64,000 bases of DNA, from assembly GCF_003351745.1 (NCBI RefSeq), contig NZ_CP031222.1:3516207-3580206 (forward strand), given 5' to 3'. Below are positions 1-7,884 of this stretch, piece after piece. The stretch's first letter is position 1, and the number at the start of each line of letters is the position of its first letter. The notes under the pieces are model-generated. The model was not told the DNA's origin and searched no databases. It was given only the letters and a program-made list of their open reading frames with translations. Source of the stretch: Aquirhabdus parva. Lineage in GTDB: Bacteria; Pseudomonadota; Gammaproteobacteria; Pseudomonadales; Moraxellaceae. Position numbers and translations under genes: made by a program.

Positions 1-1187
1 TCCCCAATACCTTATGGCAAGCCTGGCAGCAAGAACTGGCGCTGCATCCGGTCAACACCAACCCAACGTATGATGCCGAATGCACTCCGCCATCAGCTAC
101 ACCCTTATCCCTACAAGACTTTGCCAGCGAAAAATATTTTGGCTTGATTCGAAATTTCATCCGCATGACGCCAATGGTGATCTATTTGCTGGGCGCCAGC
201 CCTGCGGTTTGTGCTTGCTTCTTGAAAGGCCGTGAACATCATTTACAACAACTGATGGATGGCACCTTGTACTTGCCTTACGCCACAGCGTTACGAATGG
301 GCAAGCTGGGCTATCAAAACAATGCACAGCGCAGTCTCGGCATTCACTATAACTGTTTGCGGGCTTATGTTGCAGGCCTTAAGCGCGCCATTGGCGATGT
401 CTATCCGCCATTTACTGCGCTTGGACTGGATGATGCACAAGGTCAACCGCTGCAAATTAACGACCATATCCTACAGCTAGAGAATGAATACTACAGCTTG
501 ATCCGCCCTAAGCAGATTGCTGAAGCTGGTGAGACTCCCTCTGCTGCATTAGCAGCACGCGGTGTGGCTTATGTCGAACTGCGCGCCGTGGATCTTGATC
601 CATTTACCGATGTCGGGATCAGCTTGGCGACCGCCAGCTTCTTAGAAGTACTTGCGCTGTACTGCCTGCTCTCGCCAAGCCCGCTCTTGCTGTTTGGTGA
701 AGAAGAACGCATCGCGCGTAATCAAGCACGCGTCGTGGATCAAGGACGTCTGGCAGGTCTAACTGTCGAAACAGCAACGGGTGAAGAAGTATTTAGCATG
801 TGGGTTGCACAGCACTTAAGTGCCATGCTGCCTGTCGCCGCACTATTGGATAGTGCACACGGCGGGAGTGACTATCAAGACAGCCTGAAGGTTATGCAAA
901 CCCGCCTGGATCACCCTGAGCAAACTCTGTCGGCACGCGTGTTGGCCAAGACTGAATCCAAAGGCATCTGGCGCTTTGGCTATGAACTGGCTCAACAATA
1001 CGGCACCCAGTTTAAAAATCTTCCTCTATCGGAATCGGTTGCAGCGGAATACGCAGAGTTCGCAAAACAATCAAGAATACAACAGAATGCCATCGAAAAT
1101 AGCGATACGATCAGCTTCCGCGAATATCTTGAACGCTGGCGTACTGTGCCCGTTTCGGACGCTGAAAAGATCGTGCAGAATGCTTAA
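1..1187 (+). CDS. gshA: Glutamate-cysteine ligase, 5' end outside the window
   Basis: First enzyme of glutathione synthesis: ATP-dependent joining of glutamate to cysteine in the cytosol. The reading frame is open from base 3, so the N-terminus lies to the left; the leucine codon-based start near base 144 is internal. The visible part matches the E. coli-type (class I) enzyme along its length: LGASPAVC, LPYATALRMGKLGY, the AYVAGLKRAI segment, LQLENEYYSLIRPK, and VELRAVDLDPF with the expected spacing. The upstream SGxHYN substrate-binding stretch is not in the window. dsbB follows after 57 bases on the same strand, so the two thiol-metabolism genes may be cotranscribed. Confidence 0.93.
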   Translation, partial: PNTLWQAWQQELALHPVNTNPTYDAECTPPSATPLSLQDFASEKYFGLIRNFIRMTPMVIYLLGASPAVCACFLKGREHHLQQLMDGTLYLPYATALRMGKLGYQNNAQRSLGIHYNCLRAYVAGLKRAIGDVYPPFTALGLDDAQGQPLQINDHILQLENEYYSLIRPKQIAEAGETPSAALAARGVAYVELRAVDLDPFTDVGISLATASFLEVLALYCLLSPSPLLLFGEEERIARNQARVVDQGRLAGLTVETATGEEVFSMWVAQHLSAMLPVAALLDSAHGGSDYQDSLKVMQTRLDHPEQTLSARVLAKTESKGIWRFGYELAQQYGTQFKNLPLSESVAAEYAEFAKQSRIQQNAIENSDTISFREYLERWRTVPVSDAEKIVQNA

Positions 1188-1244
1188 TCGCACGCTTAAC
1201 CTTTAATCCGTAATTGATGTATTGTATTTTTGAGGACAACCGCT

Positions 1245-1757
1245 ATGGCCCGACGCAGCACACAGGGACTGAGTTATCGACGTGTCAGCTTTGGTCTATT
1301 TTTAGCCAGTGTTGCGGGCATGGGCTTCGCGCTCTACCTCCAACACTTCCAACATCTTGATCCCTGCCCACTGTGTATTTTTCAGCGCATCGGCTTGATG
1401 ATCATGGGCTTCGTTGCGCTAATTGCCGCGCTACACAACCCGAAAAGTCTATTTGGCCGCCGCTTCTATAGCCTGCTTGCCACACTGGGCATTCTATGGT
1501 CGGTTGGTGTAGCAGGTCGTCATGTCTGGCTACAGCATTTACCCCCAGAAGACGTCCCCGCTTGTGGCCCTGGCTTAGACTACTGGTTACAGGTCTTCCC
1601 ACTGCAAAGCGTTGTACAAAAAGTGCTGCATGGTTCGGGTGAATGCGCCAAAGTGGATTGGACATTACTCGGCTGGTCCTTGCCGCATTGGGGATTGTTG
1701 TTCTTTACCGGACTATTGCTCATCAATCTTTGGCAACTGACTCGCCGTAGCCGATAA
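1245..1757 (+). CDS. dsbB: Disulfide bond formation protein B (DsbB)
   Basis: Inner-membrane quinone reductase that reoxidises periplasmic DsbA. The protein (170 aa) has four hydrophobic segments, the first periplasmic cysteine pair as CPLC and the second pair as the cysteines of VPACGPG and GSGECAKVDW, which is the full DsbB set. Start chosen at the ATG at 1245, preceded by GAGGA eight bases upstream; a TTG at 1230 is in frame but lies before that ribosome binding site. It follows gshA and ends just before a strong terminator. Confidence 0.95.
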   Translation: MARRSTQGLSYRRVSFGLFLASVAGMGFALYLQHFQHLDPCPLCIFQRIGLMIMGFVALIAALHNPKSLFGRRFYSLLATLGILWSVGVAGRHVWLQHLPPEDVPACGPGLDYWLQVFPLQSVVQKVLHGSGECAKVDWTLLGWSLPHWGLLFFTGLLLINLWQLTRRSR

Positions 1758-1771
1758 GTCGCTTCCAAAAC

Positions 1772-1804
1772 AAAAAAAACCGTCCTGAATTGGGCGGTTT
1801 TTTT
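1772..1804. terminator. Bidirectional rho-independent terminator between dsbB and yidB
   Basis: A run of A, a stem of ACCGTCC pairing with GGGCGGT (one G-T pair), a short loop, and a run of T. It lies between convergent genes and would serve both strands. Confidence 0.85.
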
Positions 1805-1849
1805 ATGAGTGATAGATCTATCAGCACAACACTAACAGATTATTATCAA

Positions 1850-2440
1850 TCATTTACCAAACAAACCGCCTAGCTGACCTAAGATCGCACCAATTTCATT
1901 GTCAGCCGCACCTGCCGTTGAGGTATCGCCATTTGGTGTCAATTGATTGATCACATGAGGGAGCAATGAAGCCAATCCATTTTGTACCGCTTCTGGACTC
2001 ACACCGACTTGTGAGGCCACTTGTGCAATTTGATCCGCACCAAAAACCTGACCTACCGCTTGTGGATCTACTGGGTGATTCTCACCAGCGCCAATCCATG
2101 ATTGCGCTTGAGCACCTAAACCTGAATTAGACAAGGATTGCAGAACATTACCGATGCCACCCTGCTGTTGTACCCAGCCCAAAACCAACGGTAATAACGC
2201 AGCCAGTAGCTGAGGACTATTCCCCCCTAGACTAAAACCACCACTTTGACCATCCGCTTGCGCAGGTTGCTGTCCGCCACCCAGTAAACCGCCCAACAGA
2301 CCGCCTAAACCACCGCCACCGGCTTGTTGCTGTTGCCCACCCAGCAAACCACCCAATAAGCCCCCTAAACCGCCCTGCTGGCCACCTTGTGCAAGTGCTT
2401 GCTGTGCAATTTGACCGACTAATCCGTCTAACATTCCCAT
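1850..2440 (-). CDS. yidB: YidB-like protein (DUF937 family)
   Basis: A 196-residue protein of the YidB/DUF937 family, whose function is not established. The C-terminal two-thirds carry the family pattern: a helical block around LLAALLPLVLGWVQQQGG, then SWIGAGENHPVDPQAVGQVFG and a region ending in LLPHVINQLTPNG. The N-terminal third is made almost only of Gly, Leu and Gln, with the block GGLGGLLGGLLGG present twice, separated by Gln/Ala. The ATG at 2440 has AGGA eight bases upstream. No signal peptide is visible. It stands alone, convergent with dsbB, with 234 bases upstream that hold a 6-7-6 inverted repeat (ATTGCA/TGCAAT, 2535-2553). Confidence 0.8.
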   Translation of the reverse strand: MGMLDGLVGQIAQQALAQGGQQGGLGGLLGGLLGGQQQQAGGGGLGGLLGGLLGGGQQPAQADGQSGGFSLGGNSPQLLAALLPLVLGWVQQQGGIGNVLQSLSNSGLGAQAQSWIGAGENHPVDPQAVGQVFGADQIAQVASQVGVSPEAVQNGLASLLPHVINQLTPNGDTSTAGAADNEIGAILGQLGGLFGK

Positions 2441-2674
2441 GATGATCGTCCTATTATTTCGCTCTCAAAGCGGTATGAATAATTGAGTGGCACAACAATA
2501 ATTGTCTGCCAAAACGTGTTGCCCTTGATGCGGTATTGCAAAATCACTGCAATCTGCAAAGCGCTAGTAAGAATGTTATTGCGAGGAAATACAACAGAAA
2601 TTTGGTATGAATTAGTAACATAAAACGATAACCACATCACACTATATACCATGGCTCGTTTCTTCGTTGACGGA

Positions 2675-3133
2675 TCAGCGCTTTGACGGATTCATTTCCA
2701 AAGGCGTCCAAAATCGCGCCAACACCATCAAACGTCGCCAATCATCAGCACACACTTGATCACGCCAGATGACCCAATATCTGATTTGACATTTAGATGA
2801 ACTCTCAATCCTAAACCCGAGAACCATCACCCACCCCACGCGGTGCAGACTATGCAAATGCCCTTCTGCTTTATTTTCCGCCAAAGGGGCCTTAGGCAGG
2901 ACAGTCACCCAGCGCCAAACTTGACGATCCATATGAATCAGTTGCACAAGCCGCGTCTGATGGAGGCCTGCATAATAGGTATAAAAAGCATAACCTGCCA
3001 ACCCTAGCAAAAGGACTACTTTGGCCAAAAGAGGTAATGTGCTTAGAAGACTAAGGAGCACCACAAATAAAAACGCCACGATAGTCATCCCCCACTGCAT
3101 CTTGCTGGGCTGAATCGTGGCGTTGATTTGCAT
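2675..3133 (-). CDS. ygfX: YgfX/CptA-like membrane protein, partner of SdhE
   Basis: A 152-aa protein with two adjacent hydrophobic helices near residues 14-52 and a soluble tail containing a conserved-looking W and a final RRLMVLARF segment. Position and topology match the YgfX/CptA family, encoded directly after sdhE in many gammaproteobacteria; the sequence itself is only weakly diagnostic. YgfX has been described as an inner-membrane partner of SdhE/YgfY and as a putative toxin, and the latter is disputed. It is the last gene of the liv-sdhE unit, starting 8 bases after the sdhE stop. Confidence 0.65.
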   Translation of the reverse strand: MQINATIQPSKMQWGMTIVAFLFVVLLSLLSTLPLLAKVVLLLGLAGYAFYTYYAGLHQTRLVQLIHMDRQVWRWVTVLPKAPLAENKAEGHLHSLHRVGWVMVLGFRIESSSKCQIRYWVIWRDQVCADDWRRLMVLARFWTPLEMNPSKR

Positions 3134-3141
3134 GGAGCCTC

Positions 3142-3423
3142 TTACGCTCTCAGCGATTTCAAACGGGCAATAATCGCGGTGAGACTGGCTGGAGGTTCAG
3201 TGACGTTCATAAACCAATCGAGCAAATCAGGATCCTCCTGATCGATCAGTTCGGAAAAAGCTGCTTTCTCCGTGCTATCGGCTTGCAAAAAATGCTCACG
3301 CACATAAGGATCAAAATAATAATCCAGCTCTTTTAATCCACGTCTGGCGCGGTAAATCACTTTACGATCCGCAAGATTAATTTCTGCTGGGGTCTCTGGA
3401 TTGCTGATAGCTTGATTCGACAT
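3142..3423 (-). CDS. sdhE: Succinate dehydrogenase assembly factor SdhE
   Basis: Small (93 aa) soluble protein that promotes covalent FAD attachment to SdhA. The family signature RRGLKELD (E. coli RRGMRELD) is present near residue 28, followed by the acidic FSELIDQEDPDLLDWF segment. Its ATG overlaps the livF stop codon by one base (TAATG), so it is translationally coupled to the amino-acid transporter operon, which is an uncommon neighbour. ygfX follows directly. Confidence 0.92.
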   Translation of the reverse strand: MSNQAISNPETPAEINLADRKVIYRARRGLKELDYYFDPYVREHFLQADSTEKAAFSELIDQEDPDLLDWFMNVTEPPASLTAIIARLKSLRA

Positions 3424-4145
3424 TACGCTTCTATTCCTGCACCGAGATAGGCCGCTTGAACGCGGGCATCATGTAATAAATCTTGTCCTGTGCCACTCAA
3501 AGTCATTTCGCCATGTTCCAGCACATAAGCGCGGTCTGCCAGTTGCAATGCACCGCGTGCATTTTGCTCGACCAGCAGGATGGATAGACCGGTTTCTTTG
3601 AGCTCTGCCAAAGTCTTAAAGATCAACTCAATCATGAGTGGCGCAAGCCCCATAGACGGCTCATCCAGCAGCAGCAGTTTGGGACGCGAAAGCAAAGCAC
3701 GACCAATCGCCAACATCTGCTGCTCCCCGCCCGACAAGGTTCCCGCCAATTGGTCACGGCGCTCTGCCAAACGCGGAAAACGTGCAAAGATGGACTCCAG
3801 CTCACTCTCACGCCAATCATGCAGATAAGCACCCATTTGCAGATTTTCCAGCACGGTCATTTTAGAAAAGACACCGCGCCCTTCGGGCACCAGTGCTAAA
3901 CCTTGACCGACGCGCTGGTGGCTGGCAAGCGTGCTGATTTCCTTGCCTTGATAGATCACAGAACCCGTAGAAGGCACCAAGCCTGCCAAAGCATTCAAGG
4001 TCGAACTCTTACCCGCGCCATTGGCACCGATCAGACAAACCAATTCGCCTTGATTGACTTCAATATTCAGACCCTGCATCGCATGGATGTTGCCATAGCG
4101 GACGTGCAAATTACTTACACTTAACAGTTTTTCATGTACGCTCAT
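3423..4145 (-). CDS. livF: Branched-chain amino acid type ABC transporter ATPase LivF
   Basis: Cytosolic ATPase subunit (240 aa) of a LIV-type importer. Walker A is GANGAGKSS, the signature is LSGGEQQMLAIGRAL and Walker B is LLLLDEPSMGLAP, with the LivF-style MIELIFKTLAEL continuation. It overlaps livG by four bases and sdhE by one. The substrate cannot be read from the sequence; leucine, isoleucine and valine are typical for the family. Confidence 0.9.
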   Translation of the reverse strand: MSVHEKLLSVSNLHVRYGNIHAMQGLNIEVNQGELVCLIGANGAGKSSTLNALAGLVPSTGSVIYQGKEISTLASHQRVGQGLALVPEGRGVFSKMTVLENLQMGAYLHDWRESELESIFARFPRLAERRDQLAGTLSGGEQQMLAIGRALLSRPKLLLLDEPSMGLAPLMIELIFKTLAELKETGLSILLVEQNARGALQLADRAYVLEHGEMTLSGTGQDLLHDARVQAAYLGAGIEA

Positions 4146-5014
4146 GGTGTCGTTCCTGCGTGGTCATCTTGTAGTGAGCCCTGTGCGGTCCCGGCGATAG
4201 GCATCGCGCCTTTTCCTGAGTTGGGCATATCATCACCACCTAAGTAGGCCTTAATCACCCTTTCATCGCGGCGGATCTCTTCTGGGGTGCCATCCGCAAT
4301 CTTCTCACCAAAATCCAATACACTAATGCGCTGACAAAGACGCATCATCAATCCCACATCATGTTCAATCAGCACGATCGTCATGCCATCGGCATGCAGA
4401 CGACGAATCAAATCTTGCAGTTGTGCCGTCTCGGTCGGATTCATACCCGCTGCGGGTTCATCTAGAGCAAGTAAGCGCGGTTTAAGTGCCAGCGCCCGGG
4501 CAATCTCCAAACGGCGTTGGTCGCCATAAGACAAGGTGCGCGCAACGCGATCCGCCACATCTTTGGATAAGCCCACATACTCCAGCAAGCGATAGCCTTC
4601 TTGACGAATCAAGCGCTCTTCGCGTCTTGCAGCAGGAGTCCTCAGCACAGCACCAAAGATTCCCGTTTTGGTCTGGCTATGTTGCCCCACCATGATGTTT
4701 TCCAGCGCCGTCATTTCACTGAATAAACGAATATTCTGAAAGGTTCGTGCGAGTCCCTTTACGGCCAACACCTGTGGACTGGTTTTAAGACTTAAGGATT
4801 CGCCATCAAAATTGAAGCAGCCAGAGTCGGCCTGATACATACCCGTCATCACGTTAAACAGGGTCGTTTTACCCGCCCCATTGGGACCGATCAGGCCATG
4901 AATGGTGCCTTGCTGAACGCTCAAACTGACATTTTTTAACGCATGTACACCGCCAAAGGATTTATTGATCCCTTCAAGCTGGAGTAAGGGTTGAGATAGG
5001 CTGGGATTAGTCAT
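4142..5014 (-). CDS. livG: Branched-chain amino acid type ABC transporter ATPase LivG
   Basis: Second ATPase subunit (290 aa). Walker A GPNGAGKTT, signature LSYGDQRRLEIARAL and Walker B LLALDEPAAGMNPTE are those of LivG, and the fragment KGLARTFQNIRLF is also typical. A C-terminal extension of about 30 residues, rich in Gly, Ala and Asp, goes beyond the usual end. It overlaps livM by eight bases. Confidence 0.9.
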   Translation of the reverse strand: MTNPSLSQPLLQLEGINKSFGGVHALKNVSLSVQQGTIHGLIGPNGAGKTTLFNVMTGMYQADSGCFNFDGESLSLKTSPQVLAVKGLARTFQNIRLFSEMTALENIMVGQHSQTKTGIFGAVLRTPAARREERLIRQEGYRLLEYVGLSKDVADRVARTLSYGDQRRLEIARALALKPRLLALDEPAAGMNPTETAQLQDLIRRLHADGMTIVLIEHDVGLMMRLCQRISVLDFGEKIADGTPEEIRRDERVIKAYLGGDDMPNSGKGAMPIAGTAQGSLQDDHAGTTP

Positions 5015-6095
5015 GATGGAACTCCTCCTTGCGGCGACGCGACGGCAGTAAGCCTTCAGGTCTAAAGAGCATCATGCCCACCAGCGCAATGCCGAAAATC
5101 AGCATCCGCACATTATCCGGATCAACCACTTGGCGTCCAAACAGTGCCTCTTGCAAAGGGTGAATAACGGCACGCAAAGCTTCTGGGGTCAGCGTGAGCA
5201 ATACCGCACCCAAAATAACACCCGCGATATTACCCATACCGCCTAGTACCACCATACACAGCACCATGATCGATTCCATCAAACCAAAGCTGGTTGGATC
5301 GATAAAACCCTGAAAGCTGGCAAACATGCCACCCGCAACGCCACCAAAACTGGCACCCATCGCAAAGGCCAGTAGCTTGATGTTCCGGGTATTGATGCCC
5401 ATCGCCTTAGCCGCAAGCTCGTCTTCACGAATCGCAACCCAAGCGCGGCCGATGCGGGAGTTTTCTAGACGCATACATACGCCGATGATGATCAGCACCA
5501 GAATTAAAAACAGGTAGTAATAGAGATAAGCGCCATTGAAATGCTGGCCAAAAAGATCAAAACCCGAGCCAAAGGAGTGACCAAAGAAGGCGAGATTATC
5601 AATCCCACTGATTCCTTGGGTACCGTTGGTGATATTGACGGGACGATCCAGATTTTGCATAAACAAACGCACAATCTCACCGAAACCCAAGGTCACAATC
5701 GCCAGATAATCCCCACGCAGTTTCAAGGTCGGGGCACCCAAGATCGCACCCGCAAGACCGGCAAAACCCGCGCCTATCGGAATCAGAAGCCAAGGCGAAA
5801 CATGGATATTTAAATGGGGTGATGCCAGCACCGCCACCATATAGGCACCCAATGCATAGAAAGCGATATAGCCCAAGTCAAGTAGACCCGCATACCCGAC
5901 AACGATATTCAGACCCAGCGCCAGCATGCAGTACAACAGCGCATAGTCCGCTGTCCGTACCCACGATGGACCCATCAAGCCCAATGCAAAGGGCAAAAGG
6001 ATCAGTGCGAGTGTGAGGATAAAAAATGCCGATTTCTGTTTGACTGAACGCGGCTTCATCTTTTTCGGTGCCAGTGTGTCATTGATGGTTGTCAT
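5007..6095 (-). CDS. livM: Branched-chain amino acid type permease LivM
   Basis: Inner-membrane permease (362 aa) with about ten hydrophobic segments. Recognisable family stretches are NIVVGYAGLLDLGYIAF, LKLRGDYLAIVTLGFGEI and AMGASFGGVAGGMFASFQGF. It starts at an ATG that overlaps the livH stop by one base (TAATG). It forms the membrane pore together with LivH. Confidence 0.9.
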   Translation of the reverse strand: MTTINDTLAPKKMKPRSVKQKSAFFILTLALILLPFALGLMGPSWVRTADYALLYCMLALGLNIVVGYAGLLDLGYIAFYALGAYMVAVLASPHLNIHVSPWLLIPIGAGFAGLAGAILGAPTLKLRGDYLAIVTLGFGEIVRLFMQNLDRPVNITNGTQGISGIDNLAFFGHSFGSGFDLFGQHFNGAYLYYYLFLILVLIIIGVCMRLENSRIGRAWVAIREDELAAKAMGINTRNIKLLAFAMGASFGGVAGGMFASFQGFIDPTSFGLMESIMVLCMVVLGGMGNIAGVILGAVLLTLTPEALRAVIHPLQEALFGRQVVDPDNVRMLIFGIALVGMMLFRPEGLLPSRRRKEEFHHD

Positions 6096-7024
6096 TATGC
6101 GCGCTCCGACTCACGTTCACCCAGTAAGCCTGAAGGACGCACCATCAGTACTGCGATCAGTACGATAAAGGCAAAGATATCTTTGTATTCACTGCCCATC
6201 AAACCGCCGGTCCAATCCGATAAATAGCCAGCCCCCATCGCCTCGATAATTCCAAGGACAAAGCCACCCAATACCGCGCCACGAATATTACCAATACCGC
6301 CTAATACCGCCGCAGAGAAGGCTTTTAGACCGAGCAAGAAACCCATGGTGGCGCTAGCTTGACCATAACTTGCGGTGTACATCACCCCTGCTAAACAGCC
6401 AAGTCCAGAACCCAGCATAAACACGCTACTGATGATTCGATTGACATTCACCCCCATCAGCGCCGCCACGCGATCATTCTGCGAGGTGGCACGCATGGCA
6501 CGTCCTAGACGGGTGCGCTGTACAAGTATCCAAAGACCAATCATAAGCACAATGGACAGTACAAAGGTGCCCATCTGATATGCGGTGATGCGTGCACCCA
6601 GAATATTAAACGGATCGCTGGTCAGCACTTCTGGGAAACGCTGATAACCGCGTCCCCAGATCATCATCGCCAGATTCTGCAGTACAATCGATACACCAAT
6701 ACCGGTAATCAACGGCGCAAGGCGTGGCGCACGGCGCAGTGGCCTATAGGCAATCCGCTCAATACTAAAACCGAGTAAGGCACAGACAGGCAGTGCAAGC
6801 AGGACAGCAACCACGAGGAGCAGATAAGGCGGAATGCCTAAATTTAAACCAATTAATGTCGTGAGAATCGTAACCGTGGACATTGCGCCCACCATTACCA
6901 CGTCACCATGTGCAAAGTTGATCAAACCGAGAATCCCATAAACCATGGTATAACCCAGTGCAATCAATGCATAAATACTGCCAATAATCAAACCATTAGC
7001 AAGCTGTTGAATGAAAATATCCAC
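6095..7024 (-). CDS. livH: Branched-chain amino acid type permease LivH
   Basis: Inner-membrane permease (309 aa), first gene of the operon. Typical stretches are GLIIGSIYALIALGYTMVYG, LINFAHGDVVMVGA and LGGIGNIRGAVLGGFVLG. It starts with GTG at 7024; the nearest ribosome binding site, AGGA, is about 12 bases away and an inverted repeat lies between the two. No periplasmic binding-protein gene (livJ/livK type) is next to the operon, so the binding protein must be encoded elsewhere. Confidence 0.9.
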   Translation of the reverse strand: MDIFIQQLANGLIIGSIYALIALGYTMVYGILGLINFAHGDVVMVGAMSTVTILTTLIGLNLGIPPYLLLVVAVLLALPVCALLGFSIERIAYRPLRRAPRLAPLITGIGVSIVLQNLAMMIWGRGYQRFPEVLTSDPFNILGARITAYQMGTFVLSIVLMIGLWILVQRTRLGRAMRATSQNDRVAALMGVNVNRIISSVFMLGSGLGCLAGVMYTASYGQASATMGFLLGLKAFSAAVLGGIGNIRGAVLGGFVLGIIEAMGAGYLSDWTGGLMGSEYKDIFAFIVLIAVLMVRPSGLLGERESERA

Positions 7025-7038
7025 GAATACTTGTATTC
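7025..7038. promoter_or_regulatory. livH: Inverted repeat at the livH start
   Basis: GAATAC-TT-GTATTC sits directly against the GTG start of livH, between it and the likely AGGA. It could be an operator or a small translational hairpin; the role is unknown. Confidence 0.35.
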
Positions 7039-7173
7039 CTAAAAACGTATAAGGCGATCATCTAAACGATCAATTAGAGGTATTTTAAAGCATGAAGTAT
7101 GCCGTTTTTATTGAATTCGCGATATATAGATTGTTTTCTATTTTTATAACTGACCATTTGGTTAATAGGGCAA

Positions 7174-7848
7174 CTAGAAACTCTGTCTGAGCACATCACC
7201 CAACGTTAAGGCATTGGGGACCCAATGCTGAAGTAACCATGCCCCACCAACCACGACCAATCCAGTAAAGAATAGAGACCAGCGCGTTAATTGCCAAAAT
7301 GTATAGAGATAGGGTTGAACATCAGCACGGCGTAGACGTTGATAGATCTGGACAGAGATCACGCTGTCCAGTGTCAATTCTGCCATCAAGGTGGGGGCTG
7401 CATAAATTAACCAGAATGTACCACCCAACAGCACAAATAAAAGCAAAAATTCAAGATCCATTATGCTGGTGGGTAAGACATTGGCTGCATCCACATAATC
7501 TACTTTCGATGAGGAATGAGCCGATTGTGAATTTTTGCTCATCTCATTGGCATCAAGATCCGAAGCAATATGCTTGGGATGCGATCCTGTCCATAGCCAC
7601 AAACTCAGACAAAGGGTCAGATAACCAAAAAACAAACCTGCCGCATAGCGTAACGCCATGCTCTCCGTACCGACTTTCAATAAAAGACTGGATACAATAA
7701 AAGCAACGAGCCCCGCAAGCAGCACAAAACTCGCCATCGTCAGTTTAGGCGAACGCCACCACCGAATTTCGTATTCAACTGTGGTAATCGCCTGTCTACG
7801 CGAACGAAAGAAAGGCCTCCTCCTTGAACCTAAATCACTATCGCTCAA
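7174..7848 (-). CDS. Unrecognised membrane protein with four predicted helices
   Basis: I do not recognise the family. The protein (about 224 aa) starts with a basic, aromatic segment (RRRPFFRSRRQ, then VEYEIRWWRSP), followed by two hydrophobic helices at roughly residues 38-58 and 66-88, a polar Ser/Asp/Lys-rich loop of about 45 residues, and two further helices (LEFLLLFVLLGGTFWLIYAA; LTRWSLFFTGLVVVGGAWLL). There is no ATG near the start; GGAG at 7859-7856 favours the TTG at 7848 (seven bases) or the GTG at 7851. It begins about 36 bases after the stop of the WcbI-GSCFA gene on the same strand, so the two probably form one transcript. Confidence 0.7.
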   Translation of the reverse strand: MSDSDLGSRRRPFFRSRRQAITTVEYEIRWWRSPKLTMASFVLLAGLVAFIVSSLLLKVGTESMALRYAAGLFFGYLTLCLSLWLWTGSHPKHIASDLDANEMSKNSQSAHSSSKVDYVDAANVLPTSIMDLEFLLLFVLLGGTFWLIYAAPTLMAELTLDSVISVQIYQRLRRADVQPYLYTFWQLTRWSLFFTGLVVVGGAWLLQHWVPNALTLGDVLRQSF

Positions 7849-7884
7849 CACAACACTCCATAGCCGATTCAATCAAGAACCTTG

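Noticed and set aside
2280-2390. Tandem repeat that could be non-coding
   Set aside because: It encodes the duplicated Gly/Leu block of the YidB-like protein, in frame throughout.
2428-2652. Minus-strand open frame of 74 codons upstream of yidB
   Set aside because: No recognisable sequence, no ribosome binding site, and overlaps the yidB start.
3423-7024. Urea (urtBCDE) rather than branched-chain amino acid transport
   Set aside because: The subunit lengths and signatures are closer to LivHMGF, and no urt binding protein or urease gene is near. Not fully excluded.
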